Of a stretch of 64,000 bases of DNA, positions 42,557-50,598 are shown piece by piece. Location of the stretch: the NCBI RefSeq assembly GCF_016863615.1, contig NZ_BOPF01000031.1, forward strand, positions 1-64,000, read 5' to 3'. The notes beneath the pieces were generated by a model. The model was not told the DNA's origin and did not search any database. It saw only the letters and a program-made list of their open reading frames with translations. A program made the translations under genes and the position numbers. The DNA comes from Virgisporangium aliadipatigenens. Its GTDB lineage: Bacteria > Actinomycetota > Actinomycetes > Mycobacteriales > Micromonosporaceae. How positions within the stretch are numbered: position 1 is the stretch's first letter; each line of letters opens with the position of its first letter.

Positions 42557-44520
42557 ATGCAGTACAGGGTGATCGTCGTGCCGCGCTTCTGGCGGCCCTG
42601 CGGGCTGTAGCCGATCACGGCGTTCGGTCCGCCGACGATGGCGACCACGAAGCCGAGCCCCTCCAGGTTGGCCTTGGCCTGCGCCGGGTTCTGGCCCTGC
42701 ACGTTGGGCACCTCGACCTCCGGCGGCCCCTTGCTCACCGTCAACGTGACGGTCTGGCCCTTTTCCGCGCTGGAGCCCTCCGGCGGATCCTGGCCGATCA
42801 CCTCGCCGGCCGGGCGGCTGTCCTCCTTCTCCGAGGTCACCACCTGCAGGCCGAGCAGGCTGAGCGCGTTGGTGGCCTGGCTGACGTTCTGGCCGATGAC
42901 GCGCGGGACGGTCAGCGGCGCGCGGCCCTTGCTGACGATCAGCGTGAGCTTGAACCCGGGCGAGACCTCCTGGCCGTTGGCCGGCGGGTCGGTCCCGATG
43001 ACGCGGCCCTTCTCGACCACGTCGCTGTAGTCGTCGCGGCGTTCGACGACCACCTTCAGGTCCTTGAGCTGCTGCATGGCGAGGTCGACCTCGTAGCCCA
43101 CGAGATCGGGCAGGACGAACTTCTCCGGTCCCAGGGACAGCGTCAACGTGAGCGTGCCGCCCGACGCGATGCGTTCACCGGCCGCCGGCTGCTGGGCGAG
43201 CACCCGGTCCTTCGGCGCCTTGTCGTCGAAGCGCGGCTCGGTGTACTTCACGGTCAGGTCGAACTTCTTCGCCGTGGCCTCCGCCTCGGCCTTCGTCATC
43301 GCGACCACGCCCGGCGCCGGGTCGTACCGCCCGATGCCGAACCACCAGCCGCCGAAGGCCGCCAGCAGGCCGATCGTCACCAGCGCCGCCGCGAGCGCGA
43401 TCCGCCCCCGCGGGTCCGCGTTGACCCGGCGCAGCAGGCCACCGATGCCGTCCGAGCGGGCCGGCGCGTTTCTGCGGGAACGTGGCCGGGGCGGCTCACC
43501 CGGCAGCCGGGCCCACGCGGGCCGGGCGCCCTCGACCCGGGGCAGCATCGTCGTTTCGCTCTCGCGCGGCCCCGCGATCTGCGGCACCACGACCGTCGGG
43601 CCGGACAGCAGCGGCGGCGTGTGCCGGGTCCGCACCGTCATGCCCACGTCCTCGCGGGCCGCCTGCACCTCGGCGAGCATGGCGCCCGCGTCGGTCGGCC
43701 GGCTGCCGGGGTCGCGGCGGGTGGCGCGCTCGACCAGTTCGTCCACGAGGGGCGGCAGCCCGGCGACGAACCGGGACGGCGGCGGGACGTCCTGCTGCAC
43801 GTGCTGCCACGCCACGTCGACCGGCCGTTCGCCGTCGTACGGCACCTGGCCGGTGAGCATCTCGAACAGCACGATGCCGGCCGAGTACACGTCGGTGCGC
43901 GGGTCGGCGTGCCCGCTGGTGACCAGCTCGGGGGCCACGTAGGCGGCCGTCGCGAGCAGCTGCGGCGAGCCGGCGTCCTCGGTGCTGCGCTCCACCGCCC
44001 GGGCCAGCCCGAAGTCGGCGACCTTCACGACACCGTCGATGATCGCGTTGACCGTGCCGCCGGGGGATTCGGCGACCAGGATGTTCTCCGGCTTGACGTC
44101 GCGGTGCACCAGACCGGCCCGGTGCGCGGCGGCGACGGCGGCCAGCACCTGGTCCAGAACGGCCAGCGCCTCGGCCGGCTGGAGCCGACGCCGGTCGGCC
44201 AGCACCTCGCGCAGCGTGCGGCCGCGCACGTACTCCATCACCAGATAGGGGAGACCCTCGTGGGTGCCCTGGTCGTAGACGGCCACCACGTTGGGGTGGG
44301 TCAGCCGGGCGATCGTCGAGGCCTCGTCGATGAACCGGTCGACGAACCGCGGATCACTGGCCTGCGCCGGGTGAATGATCTTCAGCGCGACCTGGCGCTC
44401 CAGGCGCTCGTCGACGGCGGTGTACACGGTTGCCATGCCGCCCCGCGCCACGCGCGCCCGGACCCGGTAGCGCCCGTCGACGAGCGCACCGAGGAACGAA
44501 TCGGTAACCGTGGTGTCCAT
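42553..44520 (-). CDS. pknL: PASTA-domain Ser/Thr protein kinase, PknL-like
   Basis: This 655-residue kinase has a catalytic domain at residues 15-280: ARGGMATVY, VALKIIHP (ATP Lys), HRDVKPENILV, VADFGLARA and APELVTS. After a proline/arginine-rich linker a single membrane helix (about residues 375-400, AALVTIGLLAAFGGWWFGIG) leads to four extracellular PASTA repeats, ending TLYCI. PASTA domains bind muropeptides or beta-lactam-like ligands and regulate cell-wall growth. A TACACT box 8 bases before ATG 44520 suggests a nearly leaderless mRNA. The adjacent Rv2175c-like gene encodes a homologue of the known PknL substrate. Confidence 0.92.
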   Translation of the reverse strand: MDTTVTDSFLGALVDGRYRVRARVARGGMATVYTAVDERLERQVALKIIHPAQASDPRFVDRFIDEASTIARLTHPNVVAVYDQGTHEGLPYLVMEYVRGRTLREVLADRRRLQPAEALAVLDQVLAAVAAAHRAGLVHRDVKPENILVAESPGGTVNAIIDGVVKVADFGLARAVERSTEDAGSPQLLATAAYVAPELVTSGHADPRTDVYSAGIVLFEMLTGQVPYDGERPVDVAWQHVQQDVPPPSRFVAGLPPLVDELVERATRRDPGSRPTDAGAMLAEVQAAREDVGMTVRTRHTPPLLSGPTVVVPQIAGPRESETTMLPRVEGARPAWARLPGEPPRPRSRRNAPARSDGIGGLLRRVNADPRGRIALAAALVTIGLLAAFGGWWFGIGRYDPAPGVVAMTKAEAEATAKKFDLTVKYTEPRFDDKAPKDRVLAQQPAAGERIASGGTLTLTLSLGPEKFVLPDLVGYEVDLAMQQLKDLKVVVERRDDYSDVVEKGRVIGTDPPANGQEVSPGFKLTLIVSKGRAPLTVPRVIGQNVSQATNALSLLGLQVVTSEKEDSRPAGEVIGQDPPEGSSAEKGQTVTLTVSKGPPEVEVPNVQGQNPAQAKANLEGLGFVVAIVGGPNAVIGYSPQGRQKRGTTITLYCI

Positions 44521-44554
44521 CGCAGGCGAGTGTACGGCCGATGTGCCCAGATCT

Positions 44555-45112
44555 TCAGCGACCGTTGCGGTGCTGACGCCAACGGGGCACGTCGTCGCTG
44601 GCCGAAGGGGCCGCCGACGGGGCGGGCGACACGCTCGGATCGGGTGACTCGCTCACACTCGGTGACGGTGCGACGGTCGTCGCTTCCGGGATCGGCTGCT
44701 CGGACTCGCTCGGCGCCGTGATCGGGGAGTTCCGCCCTACGGGCTCCGGTCGGGCGGCCGGCCGGCGGGCCGTCTCGGGGCGGACCGTCTCCGGTGTGCC
44801 CTCGTCCGTCGGGTCGGCCTCCTGGGTGGTGGTCGACGCCGGTGTGCCGTTGCCGGCCAGGGGCGCGGTGTCCGTTCCCATGGCGGCAAGACCACCGGAG
44901 ACGGCCAGGACGGCACCCGCGGCACCGCCCGCGACGAGCAACGCGACCCCCGTCAGGGGGACCAGCCGCGACCGCGACTCCCCGTCCGGGGGCTCGATCT
45001 CCTTGGTGAACGCGCTGCCGAGCCGCGTGGCCCGGTGTGCGTCCAGGTCATAGCGCATCGAACGCCATACGCCGGCCGCCTCTCGGCCGATCCGGTCGAA
45101 CACGTTGCCCAC
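44555..45112 (-). CDS. Single-pass membrane protein with Ser/Pro-rich tail
   Basis: A 185-residue protein with a short cytoplasmic region (GNVFDRIGREAAGVWRSMRY), one membrane helix (about residues 53-75, VPLTGVALLVAGGAAGAVLA) and an extracytoplasmic low-complexity tail rich in Ser, Pro, Thr and Glu. No domain was recognised. GTG 45112 has AAGGGG upstream. It lies just upstream of pknL on the same strand, so it could be an accessory of the kinase (inference). Confidence 0.68.
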   Translation of the reverse strand: MGNVFDRIGREAAGVWRSMRYDLDAHRATRLGSAFTKEIEPPDGESRSRLVPLTGVALLVAGGAAGAVLAVSGGLAAMGTDTAPLAGNGTPASTTTQEADPTDEGTPETVRPETARRPAARPEPVGRNSPITAPSESEQPIPEATTVAPSPSVSESPDPSVSPAPSAAPSASDDVPRWRQHRNGR

Positions 45113-45173
45113 GTGATCCCCTTCGTGCGTGTGCCGCTACTGGTGGAGGCGGGTGGCGTGGCACCCTATTGCG

Positions 45174-45521
45174 GTGAGCGAAACTCCCGTCGAGCCGGCA
45201 GGCTGGGTCAACCTTCCCGACATCGCCGAACGTCTCTCGGTCCCCGTGACGCGGGTGCGGCAGATGCTGCGGGATCACCACCTGCTCGCCGTCCGCCGGG
45301 ACGGGGTGCTCTACGTGCCGGCCGAACTCGTCGCCGGCCCGACCGTGCTCAAGCACCTTCCCGGGGTGCTCACCGTCCTCTTCGACGCTGGGTACAACGA
45401 CGAAGAGGCCATGCGGTGGCTCTACACGGCGGATGACACCCTGCCGGGCTGCCCGGCCGCGGCGCTCAACGGGCCGCGCGCGACCGAGGTGAAGCGGCGC
45501 GCCCAGGCTCTGGGCTTTTGA
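45174..45521 (+). CDS. Rv2175c-type DNA-binding protein (PknL partner)
   Basis: A 115-residue winged-helix protein: WVNLPDIAERLSVPVTRVRQ, VRRDGVLYVPAELV, KHLPGVLTVLFDAGYNDEEA and MRWLYTADDTLPG line up well with M. tuberculosis Rv2175c, described as a DNA-binding protein phosphorylated by PknL. Its location beside pknL mirrors that pair. GTG 45174 is chosen as it begins the conserved region; the upstream reading is Trp/Arg-rich and unlikely. Its TGA overlaps the TTG of the first lycopene-cyclase subunit gene. Confidence 0.85.
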   Translation: MSETPVEPAGWVNLPDIAERLSVPVTRVRQMLRDHHLLAVRRDGVLYVPAELVAGPTVLKHLPGVLTVLFDAGYNDEEAMRWLYTADDTLPGCPAAALNGPRATEVKRRAQALGF

Positions 45522-45835
45522 GACATCTCGTATATCTCGGCGTTCTCGCGTTCTGCCTCTGCGGAGCGCTGTGGTTGGAACCGCTGCTGAAGGTCGGCGT
45601 GCTGCGCCGGTGGCGGCGGCTGGCGCTGACCGTGCTGCCCGTGGCGGTGATCTTCGTGCTGTGGGATCTCGCGGCGATCGCGGCCGGGCACTGGTGGTTC
45701 GACGAGGCGCAGATCACCGGGGTCTTCGCGCCGGGCGGGCTGCCGCTGGAGGAGATCCTGTTCTTCCTGGTGGTGCCGGTCTGCGCGATCCTGGGGTTCG
45801 AAGCGGTGCGTACCGTGCTGGGGCGTCGACGGTGA
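45518..45835 (+). CDS. crtYc: Lycopene cyclase domain subunit 1 (CrtYc-like)
   Basis: A 105-residue membrane protein of the CarR/lycopene-cyclase-domain type: three hydrophobic segments (LVYLGVLAFCLCGALWL, LTVLPVAVIFVLWDLAAIAA and ILFFLVVPVCAILGF) and the family feature GLPLEEILFFLVVP. Together with the next gene it should form a heterodimeric lycopene cyclase in the membrane, as CrtYc/CrtYd or CrtYe/CrtYf. TTG 45518 overlaps the previous stop (TTGA); its GTGA overlap with the next gene supports joint translation. Confidence 0.83.
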   Translation: MRHLVYLGVLAFCLCGALWLEPLLKVGVLRRWRRLALTVLPVAVIFVLWDLAAIAAGHWWFDEAQITGVFAPGGLPLEEILFFLVVPVCAILGFEAVRTVLGRRR

Positions 45836-46146
45836 GCTACACGGCCGCCGCACTGCTCGGGGTCCTTCTCGCGGTGCTCGTGGACCTCTTCGTGCTCCGC
45901 ACGCGGCTGGTGCTGCGGAAGGTGTTCTGGGCGACGTACCCGATCATCGTGTTCTTCCAGTTGCTGTCCAACGGGGTGCTCACCGGGCGGGGCGTGGTGC
46001 GCTACGACCCGGACGCGATCGTCGGGCTGCGGATCGTGTACGCGCCGGTCGAGGACCTGGTGTTCGGGTTCGCGCTGGTGCTGCTGACGCTGTCGCTGTG
46101 GATGTGGTGGGGGCGCCGCGGCGTAGACCCCACGCCCTGGGACTAG
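45832..46146 (+). CDS. crtYd: Lycopene cyclase domain subunit 2 (CrtYd-like)
   Basis: A 104-residue three-helix membrane protein: TAAALLGVLLAVLVDLFVLR, FWATYPIIVFFQLLSNGVLT and APVEDLVFGFALVLLTLSLW, with PVEDLVFGF as the partner motif of the cyclase family. With the preceding subunit it would cyclise one or both psi ends of lycopene; ring type (beta, gamma or epsilon) is not readable from sequence. GTG 45832 overlaps the previous stop. The two subunits lie about 8 kb from the other carotenoid genes. The stop overlaps that of the convergent DUF397 gene. Confidence 0.83.
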   Translation: MSYTAAALLGVLLAVLVDLFVLRTRLVLRKVFWATYPIIVFFQLLSNGVLTGRGVVRYDPDAIVGLRIVYAPVEDLVFGFALVLLTLSLWMWWGRRGVDPTPWD

Positions 46147-46421
46147 CGAAATTCGCCGGCCCGCACCGCGTCGGTGAACGCCGTCCACTCGCTCGGCGTG
46201 AACGCGACGGTCGGGCTGTCCGGATCGATCGAGTTTCGTAGGGCGACCAGTCCGCCGTTCAGGAACGCGACCTCGACGCAGTCGTCCGAGTCCCGGTCCA
46301 CCTTGGTCCAGTGCACGGCGCCCAGTTCGATCGTCAGGCATGGCCAGCGGATTTCGCGTCCGTGTTGCTCGCGGCAGCCGGCGCACAGGCCGGCCTTGTC
46401 AGGCACATGTGAATCGGTCAT
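46143..46421 (-). CDS. DUF397-domain protein
   Basis: A 92-residue protein with the DUF397 hallmark WTKVDRDSDDCVEVAFL..VALRNSIDPDSP and the C-terminal SEWTAFTDAVRAGEF. An N-terminal extension carries Cys residues (CAGCREQHGREIRWPC) not usual in the family. DUF397 proteins are partners of WhiJ/Scr1-type regulators in actinomycetes and are proposed antitoxin- or signal-like factors. It is transcribed away from the three-gene Scr1 unit. The start follows a TTGACT-N17-CATGGT promoter by 6 bases, implying leaderless expression. Confidence 0.83.
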   Translation of the reverse strand: MTDSHVPDKAGLCAGCREQHGREIRWPCLTIELGAVHWTKVDRDSDDCVEVAFLNGGLVALRNSIDPDSPTVAFTPSEWTAFTDAVRAGEFR

Positions 46422-46427
46422 GACGCC

Positions 46428-46456
46428 ACCATGCCCTCGTGCATGAATCTAGTCAA
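46428..46456 (-). promoter_or_regulatory. Promoter of the DUF397 gene
   Basis: On the minus strand TTGACT, 17 bases, then CATGGT, followed after 6 bases by the ATG. Two direct repeats ATTGCAC (46460-46466 and 46471-46477), 11 bp apart, lie just upstream and could be an operator shared with the divergent Scr1-module genes. Confidence 0.5.
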
Positions 46457-46525
46457 GCAATTGCACTCCGATTGCACATCATGTGAGGATGGACGTCATT
46501 CGATGACCCGGCGAAGGGTGCAGTC

Positions 46526-46729
46526 ATGCTGAAGTTGATGTTTCTCTGGAAGGACGACACCTCGGGTGGAGCGGGATGCCCGGCTCTGTACGCCACCGAG
46601 GGCGGTTACGTGGTGCAGGGACGCAAGCTCGACGACGCCACCCGCGCCGAGTTGCGACAGCTCGCCGATGACGAGGACGGCGTGTTCGTTCCGGCCAATG
46701 TGCTGGACCGGCTGCGGGAGCCACGCTGA
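46526..46729 (+). CDS. Small protein of the Scr1/DUF397 module
   Basis: A 67-residue protein: FLWKDDTSGGAGCPALYATE, YVVQGRKLDDATRAEL, ending VFVPANVLDRLREPR. I recognise similar short proteins (often starting with a KDD..GCPAL pattern) next to DUF6879 and Scr1-type genes in actinomycetes, but no function. ATG 46526 has GAAGGG about 9 bases upstream. The next gene begins 2 bases after the stop. Confidence 0.72.
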   Translation: MLKLMFLWKDDTSGGAGCPALYATEGGYVVQGRKLDDATRAELRQLADDEDGVFVPANVLDRLREPR

Positions 46730-46731
46730 CC

Positions 46732-47286
46732 ATGGGTGACCGGCCGCTCGACGACGATGAGTTCGTCGGTCTGCTCGGGACCTTCGCGTTCACGGCGTTC
46801 CGCCTGGAAAGCCAGGCCGAGTACTGCGAGCCCAGTGAGATCGACACGATTCGCCGATTCGCGGCGGGTGATCCGCAGGACCCCACCGAGGTGCCGTCGC
46901 TGCGCAGCTGGTTCGCACAGGTGCGCCGGTTGACAGCGGCCGGTCGTACCGTCGATCGGGTCCGGATCCACGACGAGCCGCCGACCGTGAGCCAGCGATG
47001 GGAGCAGTGGGCCGGCGCGTGGAACGTCGCGGCCGGTGAGCGCCTGCGGTACCTTTCCCGGCGCCGCGCCGAAGCGGTCGGTCTGCTGCCTGATGCCGGG
47101 CATTCGGACTGGTGGCTGCTTGATGACAGAAAGTTGATCGTGATGCGGTTCGACGGCCTGGGCAACCGCGTGCGCACGCACTTGACCGATGACCCCGGGT
47201 CGCTCGGCCGGGCGAGGTACTGGCGCGATCTCGCCCTGGCGCACGGAGTGGCACTCACGCACGCCGAGCCGGAGCAGGCTCCGTGA
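46732..47286 (+). CDS. DUF6879-family protein
   Basis: A 184-residue protein with FVGLLGTFAFTAFRLESQAE, SLRSWFAQVRRLTAAGRTVD, RVRIHDEPPTVSQRWEQWAG and HSDWWLLDDRKLIVMRFDG, typical of the uncharacterised DUF6879 family that accompanies Scr1-type regulators. No catalytic residues are evident. The ATG follows the preceding stop by 2 bases, and its TGA overlaps the GTG of the HTH gene. Confidence 0.78.
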   Translation: MGDRPLDDDEFVGLLGTFAFTAFRLESQAEYCEPSEIDTIRRFAAGDPQDPTEVPSLRSWFAQVRRLTAAGRTVDRVRIHDEPPTVSQRWEQWAGAWNVAAGERLRYLSRRRAEAVGLLPDAGHSDWWLLDDRKLIVMRFDGLGNRVRTHLTDDPGSLGRARYWRDLALAHGVALTHAEPEQAP

Positions 47287-48110
47287 ACAAGAAGGAGTGG
47301 CTCGCTGTGCCGGGCGGGGTGGCCGAACGGCTCCGCGCCCTGCACGACGCGACCGGGCTCAACGGAAAGGATTTCGCCGAACGACTCGGCTGGCACCCGT
47401 CGAAGGTGTCCAGAATTCGCGCCGGCCAGATCTTTCCGAGTGCCGACGACGTGACGGCGTGGGCGACGGCCGCGGGTGTGCCGCAGGCGAAGGACGATCT
47501 GTTGACGCTTCTCGCCGCCGCCGAACTGCTACGTAGGGACTTTCGGCAGCGCATGGCCCAAGGGCAGGCCGGCGTCCAGCGTGACTACAACCGGCTGGTC
47601 GCCGACTCGACCGTCATCCGGTACTTCGACACCGCCTGGATCCCGGGGTTCCTTCAGACCAGGGCCTACGCGCGGCGGGTTTTCGAGGAGATGCAGGAGT
47701 TGCACGGCGGCCGAGAGGACATCGACGAGGCGGTCGCCGTGCGGCTGGAACGCCAGCGGTATCTCCACGACCGGACGAAGATGTTCGACCTGTTGATCGA
47801 CGAGCCGGTACTTCACCGGAACGTGTACCCGGCCGAGATCATGGAGCCGCAGCTGCACTACCTGCTGACCTGGCTCGACGCTCCCAATGTGCGCGTCGCC
47901 GTGCTGCCGATGCGCGGCGGGCACCGGCGCATGCCGCAGAACTCCTTCCAGATGTACGACGGAATCGTCGTGCTGGACCTGTTCCACGGTGAGGTCGACT
48001 GCGACGCGGAACTCTACTCACGGGTGATGGACGACATGCTGGAGATCGCCGCCACAGGCGCCGACGCCCGGGCTCTGATCCGCCGGGCCGTCGACGCCGT
48101 CACGGGCTGA
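47283..48110 (+). CDS. Scr1/WhiJ-type helix-turn-helix regulator (DUF5753)
   Basis: This 275-residue protein has an N-terminal XRE-type helix-turn-helix (TGLNGKDFAERLGWHPSKVS, recognition helix near residue 40) and a C-terminal DUF5753 region (YFDTAWIPGFLQTRAYARRV, DLLIDEPVLHRNVYP, VAVLPMRGGHRRMPQNSF). It is the DNA-binding member of the Scr1/WhiJ and DUF397 modules that actinomycetes carry in many copies and that influence development or act in toxin-antitoxin-like fashion. GTG 47283 overlaps the DUF6879 stop. It faces the polyprenyl synthase gene 8 bases away, with a 6-bp hairpin (CTGAGC/GCTCAG) between. Confidence 0.87.
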   Translation: MNKKEWLAVPGGVAERLRALHDATGLNGKDFAERLGWHPSKVSRIRAGQIFPSADDVTAWATAAGVPQAKDDLLTLLAAAELLRRDFRQRMAQGQAGVQRDYNRLVADSTVIRYFDTAWIPGFLQTRAYARRVFEEMQELHGGREDIDEAVAVRLERQRYLHDRTKMFDLLIDEPVLHRNVYPAEIMEPQLHYLLTWLDAPNVRVAVLPMRGGHRRMPQNSFQMYDGIVVLDLFHGEVDCDAELYSRVMDDMLEIAATGADARALIRRAVDAVTG

Positions 48111-48117
48111 GCACTGC

Positions 48118-49200
48118 TCAGACCTGGCGGCGGGTGGCCGCCTCCGCCAGCGCCGTGAGGACGGCCTTTGCCTCCGGCTCCAGCGTCGCCGTGTCCAGGG
48201 CGGCGAGGGCGTTCGCGGTGAGGTCGGCGATCCGCGCCTCGGTCCTCGCCAGGGCGCCGGAGCCGTCGATGATGCCGCGCAGCCGGTCCACCCCGGCGGC
48301 GTCGAGGTCGGGGTCGCCGAGGTGGCGTTCGAGATCCTTGCGGTCGGTGCCGTCGATCGCCTCCATCGCGGCCGCCACCAGGTAGGTGCGCTTGCCCTCG
48401 CGCAGGTCGTCGCCGGCCGGCTTGCCGGTCACCGCCGGGTCGCCGAAGACGCCGAGGACGTCGTCCCGCAGCTGGAACGCCTCGCCGAGCGGCAGCCCGT
48501 ACCCGGAGTACGCGGCCAGCACGTCCGGGCCGGCGTCGGCGGCGGCCGCACCCATCAGCAGCGGGCGTTCGATCGTGTACTTGCCCGACTTGAACCGGGC
48601 GACGAGGCTCGCCCGCGCCGTGGTGGACAGCGCCGCCGCCTGCGTCTGCACGTCGAGATACTGGCCGACCGTCACCTCGGTGCGCATCTCGTCGAACTGC
48701 GGCCGCAGCCGCGCGATCGCCGCCGGGTCCAACCCGCTGGTGTGCAGCAGTTCATCGGACCAGACCATGCACAGGTCGCCGCAGAGGATCGCCGCGGCGG
48801 TCCCGAACGCGTCCGGGGAGCCGTGCCAGCCCGCGGAGCGGTGTGCGGCGGCGAACCGCCGGTGCACCGACGGCTCGCCCCGCCGGGTGTCGGAGCCGTC
48901 CATCACGTCGTCGTGGATCAGCGCGAGCCCCTGGACGAGTTCGAGGGAGGCGAACGCCGCGACGGCCGCGTCCGCGTCGACCCCGCCGGCACCCCGGTAC
49001 CCCCAGTAGGCGAACGCGGGCCGGAGCCGCTTGCCGCCGGAGAGGAAGCGCTCGATCGTGTCGATGACCGGCGTGAGCGCCTCCGGATCGATGGCCTCCA
49101 TGCGGCTGCGCTGTCCGGCGAGGAACCGGGAGAGGGCCGCGCCGACCCGGGAACGGAGATCGGCGCGGTCCAATGGATGTGAGGAGGGATCACGAGTCAC
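48118..49200 (-). CDS. Polyprenyl diphosphate synthase (IdsA/CrtE-like)
   Basis: A 360-residue trans-prenyltransferase: first Asp-rich motif LIHDDVMDGSDTRRG, VWSDELLHTSG, KSGKYTIERPLLMG and second Asp-rich motif FQLRDDVLGVFGD. It condenses IPP onto an allylic diphosphate; C20 GGPP for carotenoids or a similar chain is likely. It is the counterpart of Rv2173 (idsA2). GTG 49200 is chosen; an ATG at 49221 overlaps the upstream regulator's end by 11 bases, so translational coupling is likely either way. It could supply the carotenoid genes in this window. Confidence 0.88.
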   Translation of the reverse strand: MTRDPSSHPLDRADLRSRVGAALSRFLAGQRSRMEAIDPEALTPVIDTIERFLSGGKRLRPAFAYWGYRGAGGVDADAAVAAFASLELVQGLALIHDDVMDGSDTRRGEPSVHRRFAAAHRSAGWHGSPDAFGTAAAILCGDLCMVWSDELLHTSGLDPAAIARLRPQFDEMRTEVTVGQYLDVQTQAAALSTTARASLVARFKSGKYTIERPLLMGAAAADAGPDVLAAYSGYGLPLGEAFQLRDDVLGVFGDPAVTGKPAGDDLREGKRTYLVAAAMEAIDGTDRKDLERHLGDPDLDAAGVDRLRGIIDGSGALARTEARIADLTANALAALDTATLEPEAKAVLTALAEAATRRQV

Positions 49201-49210
49201 CCCTCGGACG

Positions 49211-50446
49211 CTAGCCGGCATCCGGCAGGGTGCCACGGCCGGGTGCGATCGCCTGGGGATCGGCCCGGCCGGACGGCCCGCGACCACCACGAACGGTGAT
49301 CGTCGAGATCCGTTCGGCGAGCGCCTGTGCGCGCATCGAGGCCCGCACCGACCCCGAACGCATCGCGTCGAGGCGCACCTCCCCGGCCAGCACCCGGGCC
49401 CGGTCGAACGCCCCGGCGTCGAGGTGCGCCTCGGCCAGGTACGACCGGTACAGCGCCGCCGGCCGGGGCTGCCCGATGCCGCGCAGCGCATGCTCGAGCA
49501 GCGGAACCGCGAGCCGCGGCCGGCCCAGCACCGCGAAGCACCGCCCGGTCATCGCCGTGAACTCCGGCTCGGTCAGCCAGTACAGCCACTCCGGATCGCT
49601 CCCGGGCGAACGCCCGTCGAACGCCGACTCGGCCGCACCCAGCGCACGCTCGGCGTCCGCCCGCTCGCCGGCCCGGGCCGCCGCCAGCGCCACCCGCTGC
49701 TGGAGCAACGCCCGCACGGCACCCGGAGCGCCCCGCGCCGCCTCGGCCGCACCGGCCGTGGCCAGGGCCAACGCCCGGCGCGGATCGTCGGCCAGGTGCG
49801 CGGCCGCCCCGAGCAGGTGCGCGGCGAGCGGACGGTCACCGGCGATCCGGGCCGCGCGGAGCCCGAGCCGGTGGGCCGCCCGCGCCCCGGCGTCGTCGCC
49901 CGCGTCGGCGTCGACCCAGCCCGCCAACTGGGCGAGCCCGGCCAGCCGGCGGACCCGGGAGCGCCGCGCCGATCGGGTACGCCGCAGCGCCGCCACCTCG
50001 CGGCGCAGCACCGCGTCGACGATCACGGCCAGGTCGCCGCCGCCGACCTGGTCGTCGAGGGCCCGCAGCCGGGGAAGATCGCGGGCCTCGGCGAGCAACG
50101 TGGAACGGGCGGGCGCGCCGAACACGTCCCGCCCGGGCGGTGCCGGCGGGACGGCCGACCGCGGCGGGGTGCGGGTCCGCAGCTCCCGGCTGGTGGCGGC
50201 CGCCGTCTCCAGCGCGGACAGCGGCAGCTCCAGCACCGCCGCGAGCCAGCGCAGCCAGTGGCCGCCGGGCACCCGCAGGTCCCGCTCCCAACGACTGATC
50301 TCGTGCCGGGTGACCGTGGCGGTCCCCGACGCGGCACACAACAACTCGGCCATCCGTAACTGGGAACGCCCCTGGCTCAGCCTGGTGCGCGCCAGCAGCG
50401 CCCCCAGCGACTCGGCGCCCCCTCCACCCGACAACGACATGGGCAT
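49211..50446 (-). CDS. XRE-type HTH regulator with TPR-like C-terminus
   Basis: A 411-residue protein. Residues 10-80 form an XRE-family helix-turn-helix (LSQGRSQLRMAELLCAASGT, TVTRHEISRWERDLRVPGG). The remainder is an Ala/Arg-rich array of helices resembling TPR repeats (GLRAARIAGDRPLAAHLLGA, ALERALGAAESAF-like units), as in NsdA-type actinomycete regulators. Its target is unknown; it immediately precedes, and is coupled to, the polyprenyl synthase gene, so isoprenoid or carotenoid control is possible. ATG 50446 or 50440 starts it. Confidence 0.78.
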   Translation of the reverse strand: MPMSLSGGGGAESLGALLARTRLSQGRSQLRMAELLCAASGTATVTRHEISRWERDLRVPGGHWLRWLAAVLELPLSALETAAATSRELRTRTPPRSAVPPAPPGRDVFGAPARSTLLAEARDLPRLRALDDQVGGGDLAVIVDAVLRREVAALRRTRSARRSRVRRLAGLAQLAGWVDADAGDDAGARAAHRLGLRAARIAGDRPLAAHLLGAAAHLADDPRRALALATAGAAEAARGAPGAVRALLQQRVALAAARAGERADAERALGAAESAFDGRSPGSDPEWLYWLTEPEFTAMTGRCFAVLGRPRLAVPLLEHALRGIGQPRPAALYRSYLAEAHLDAGAFDRARVLAGEVRLDAMRSGSVRASMRAQALAERISTITVRGGRGPSGRADPQAIAPGRGTLPDAG

Positions 50447-50598
50447 GACCTCCTGCGCTCCGGACCCCCGACGGCAGTGGCGGAGCGGCGCCCGGGTGGG
50501 GCTGCTCCGGTGTTCGTATACCGGGTGGGTACGACGGTTTGGTGGCGGGCGGTGGGACGGATGACGCCGTCGGGCCGGTGGGCCGCTACAGTCGGTGC

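Noticed and set aside
50447-50598. Possible riboswitch upstream of metF
   Set aside because: The region shows no S-box or other recognisable fold, and the TACAGT box 6 bases before the start argues for a leaderless mRNA.
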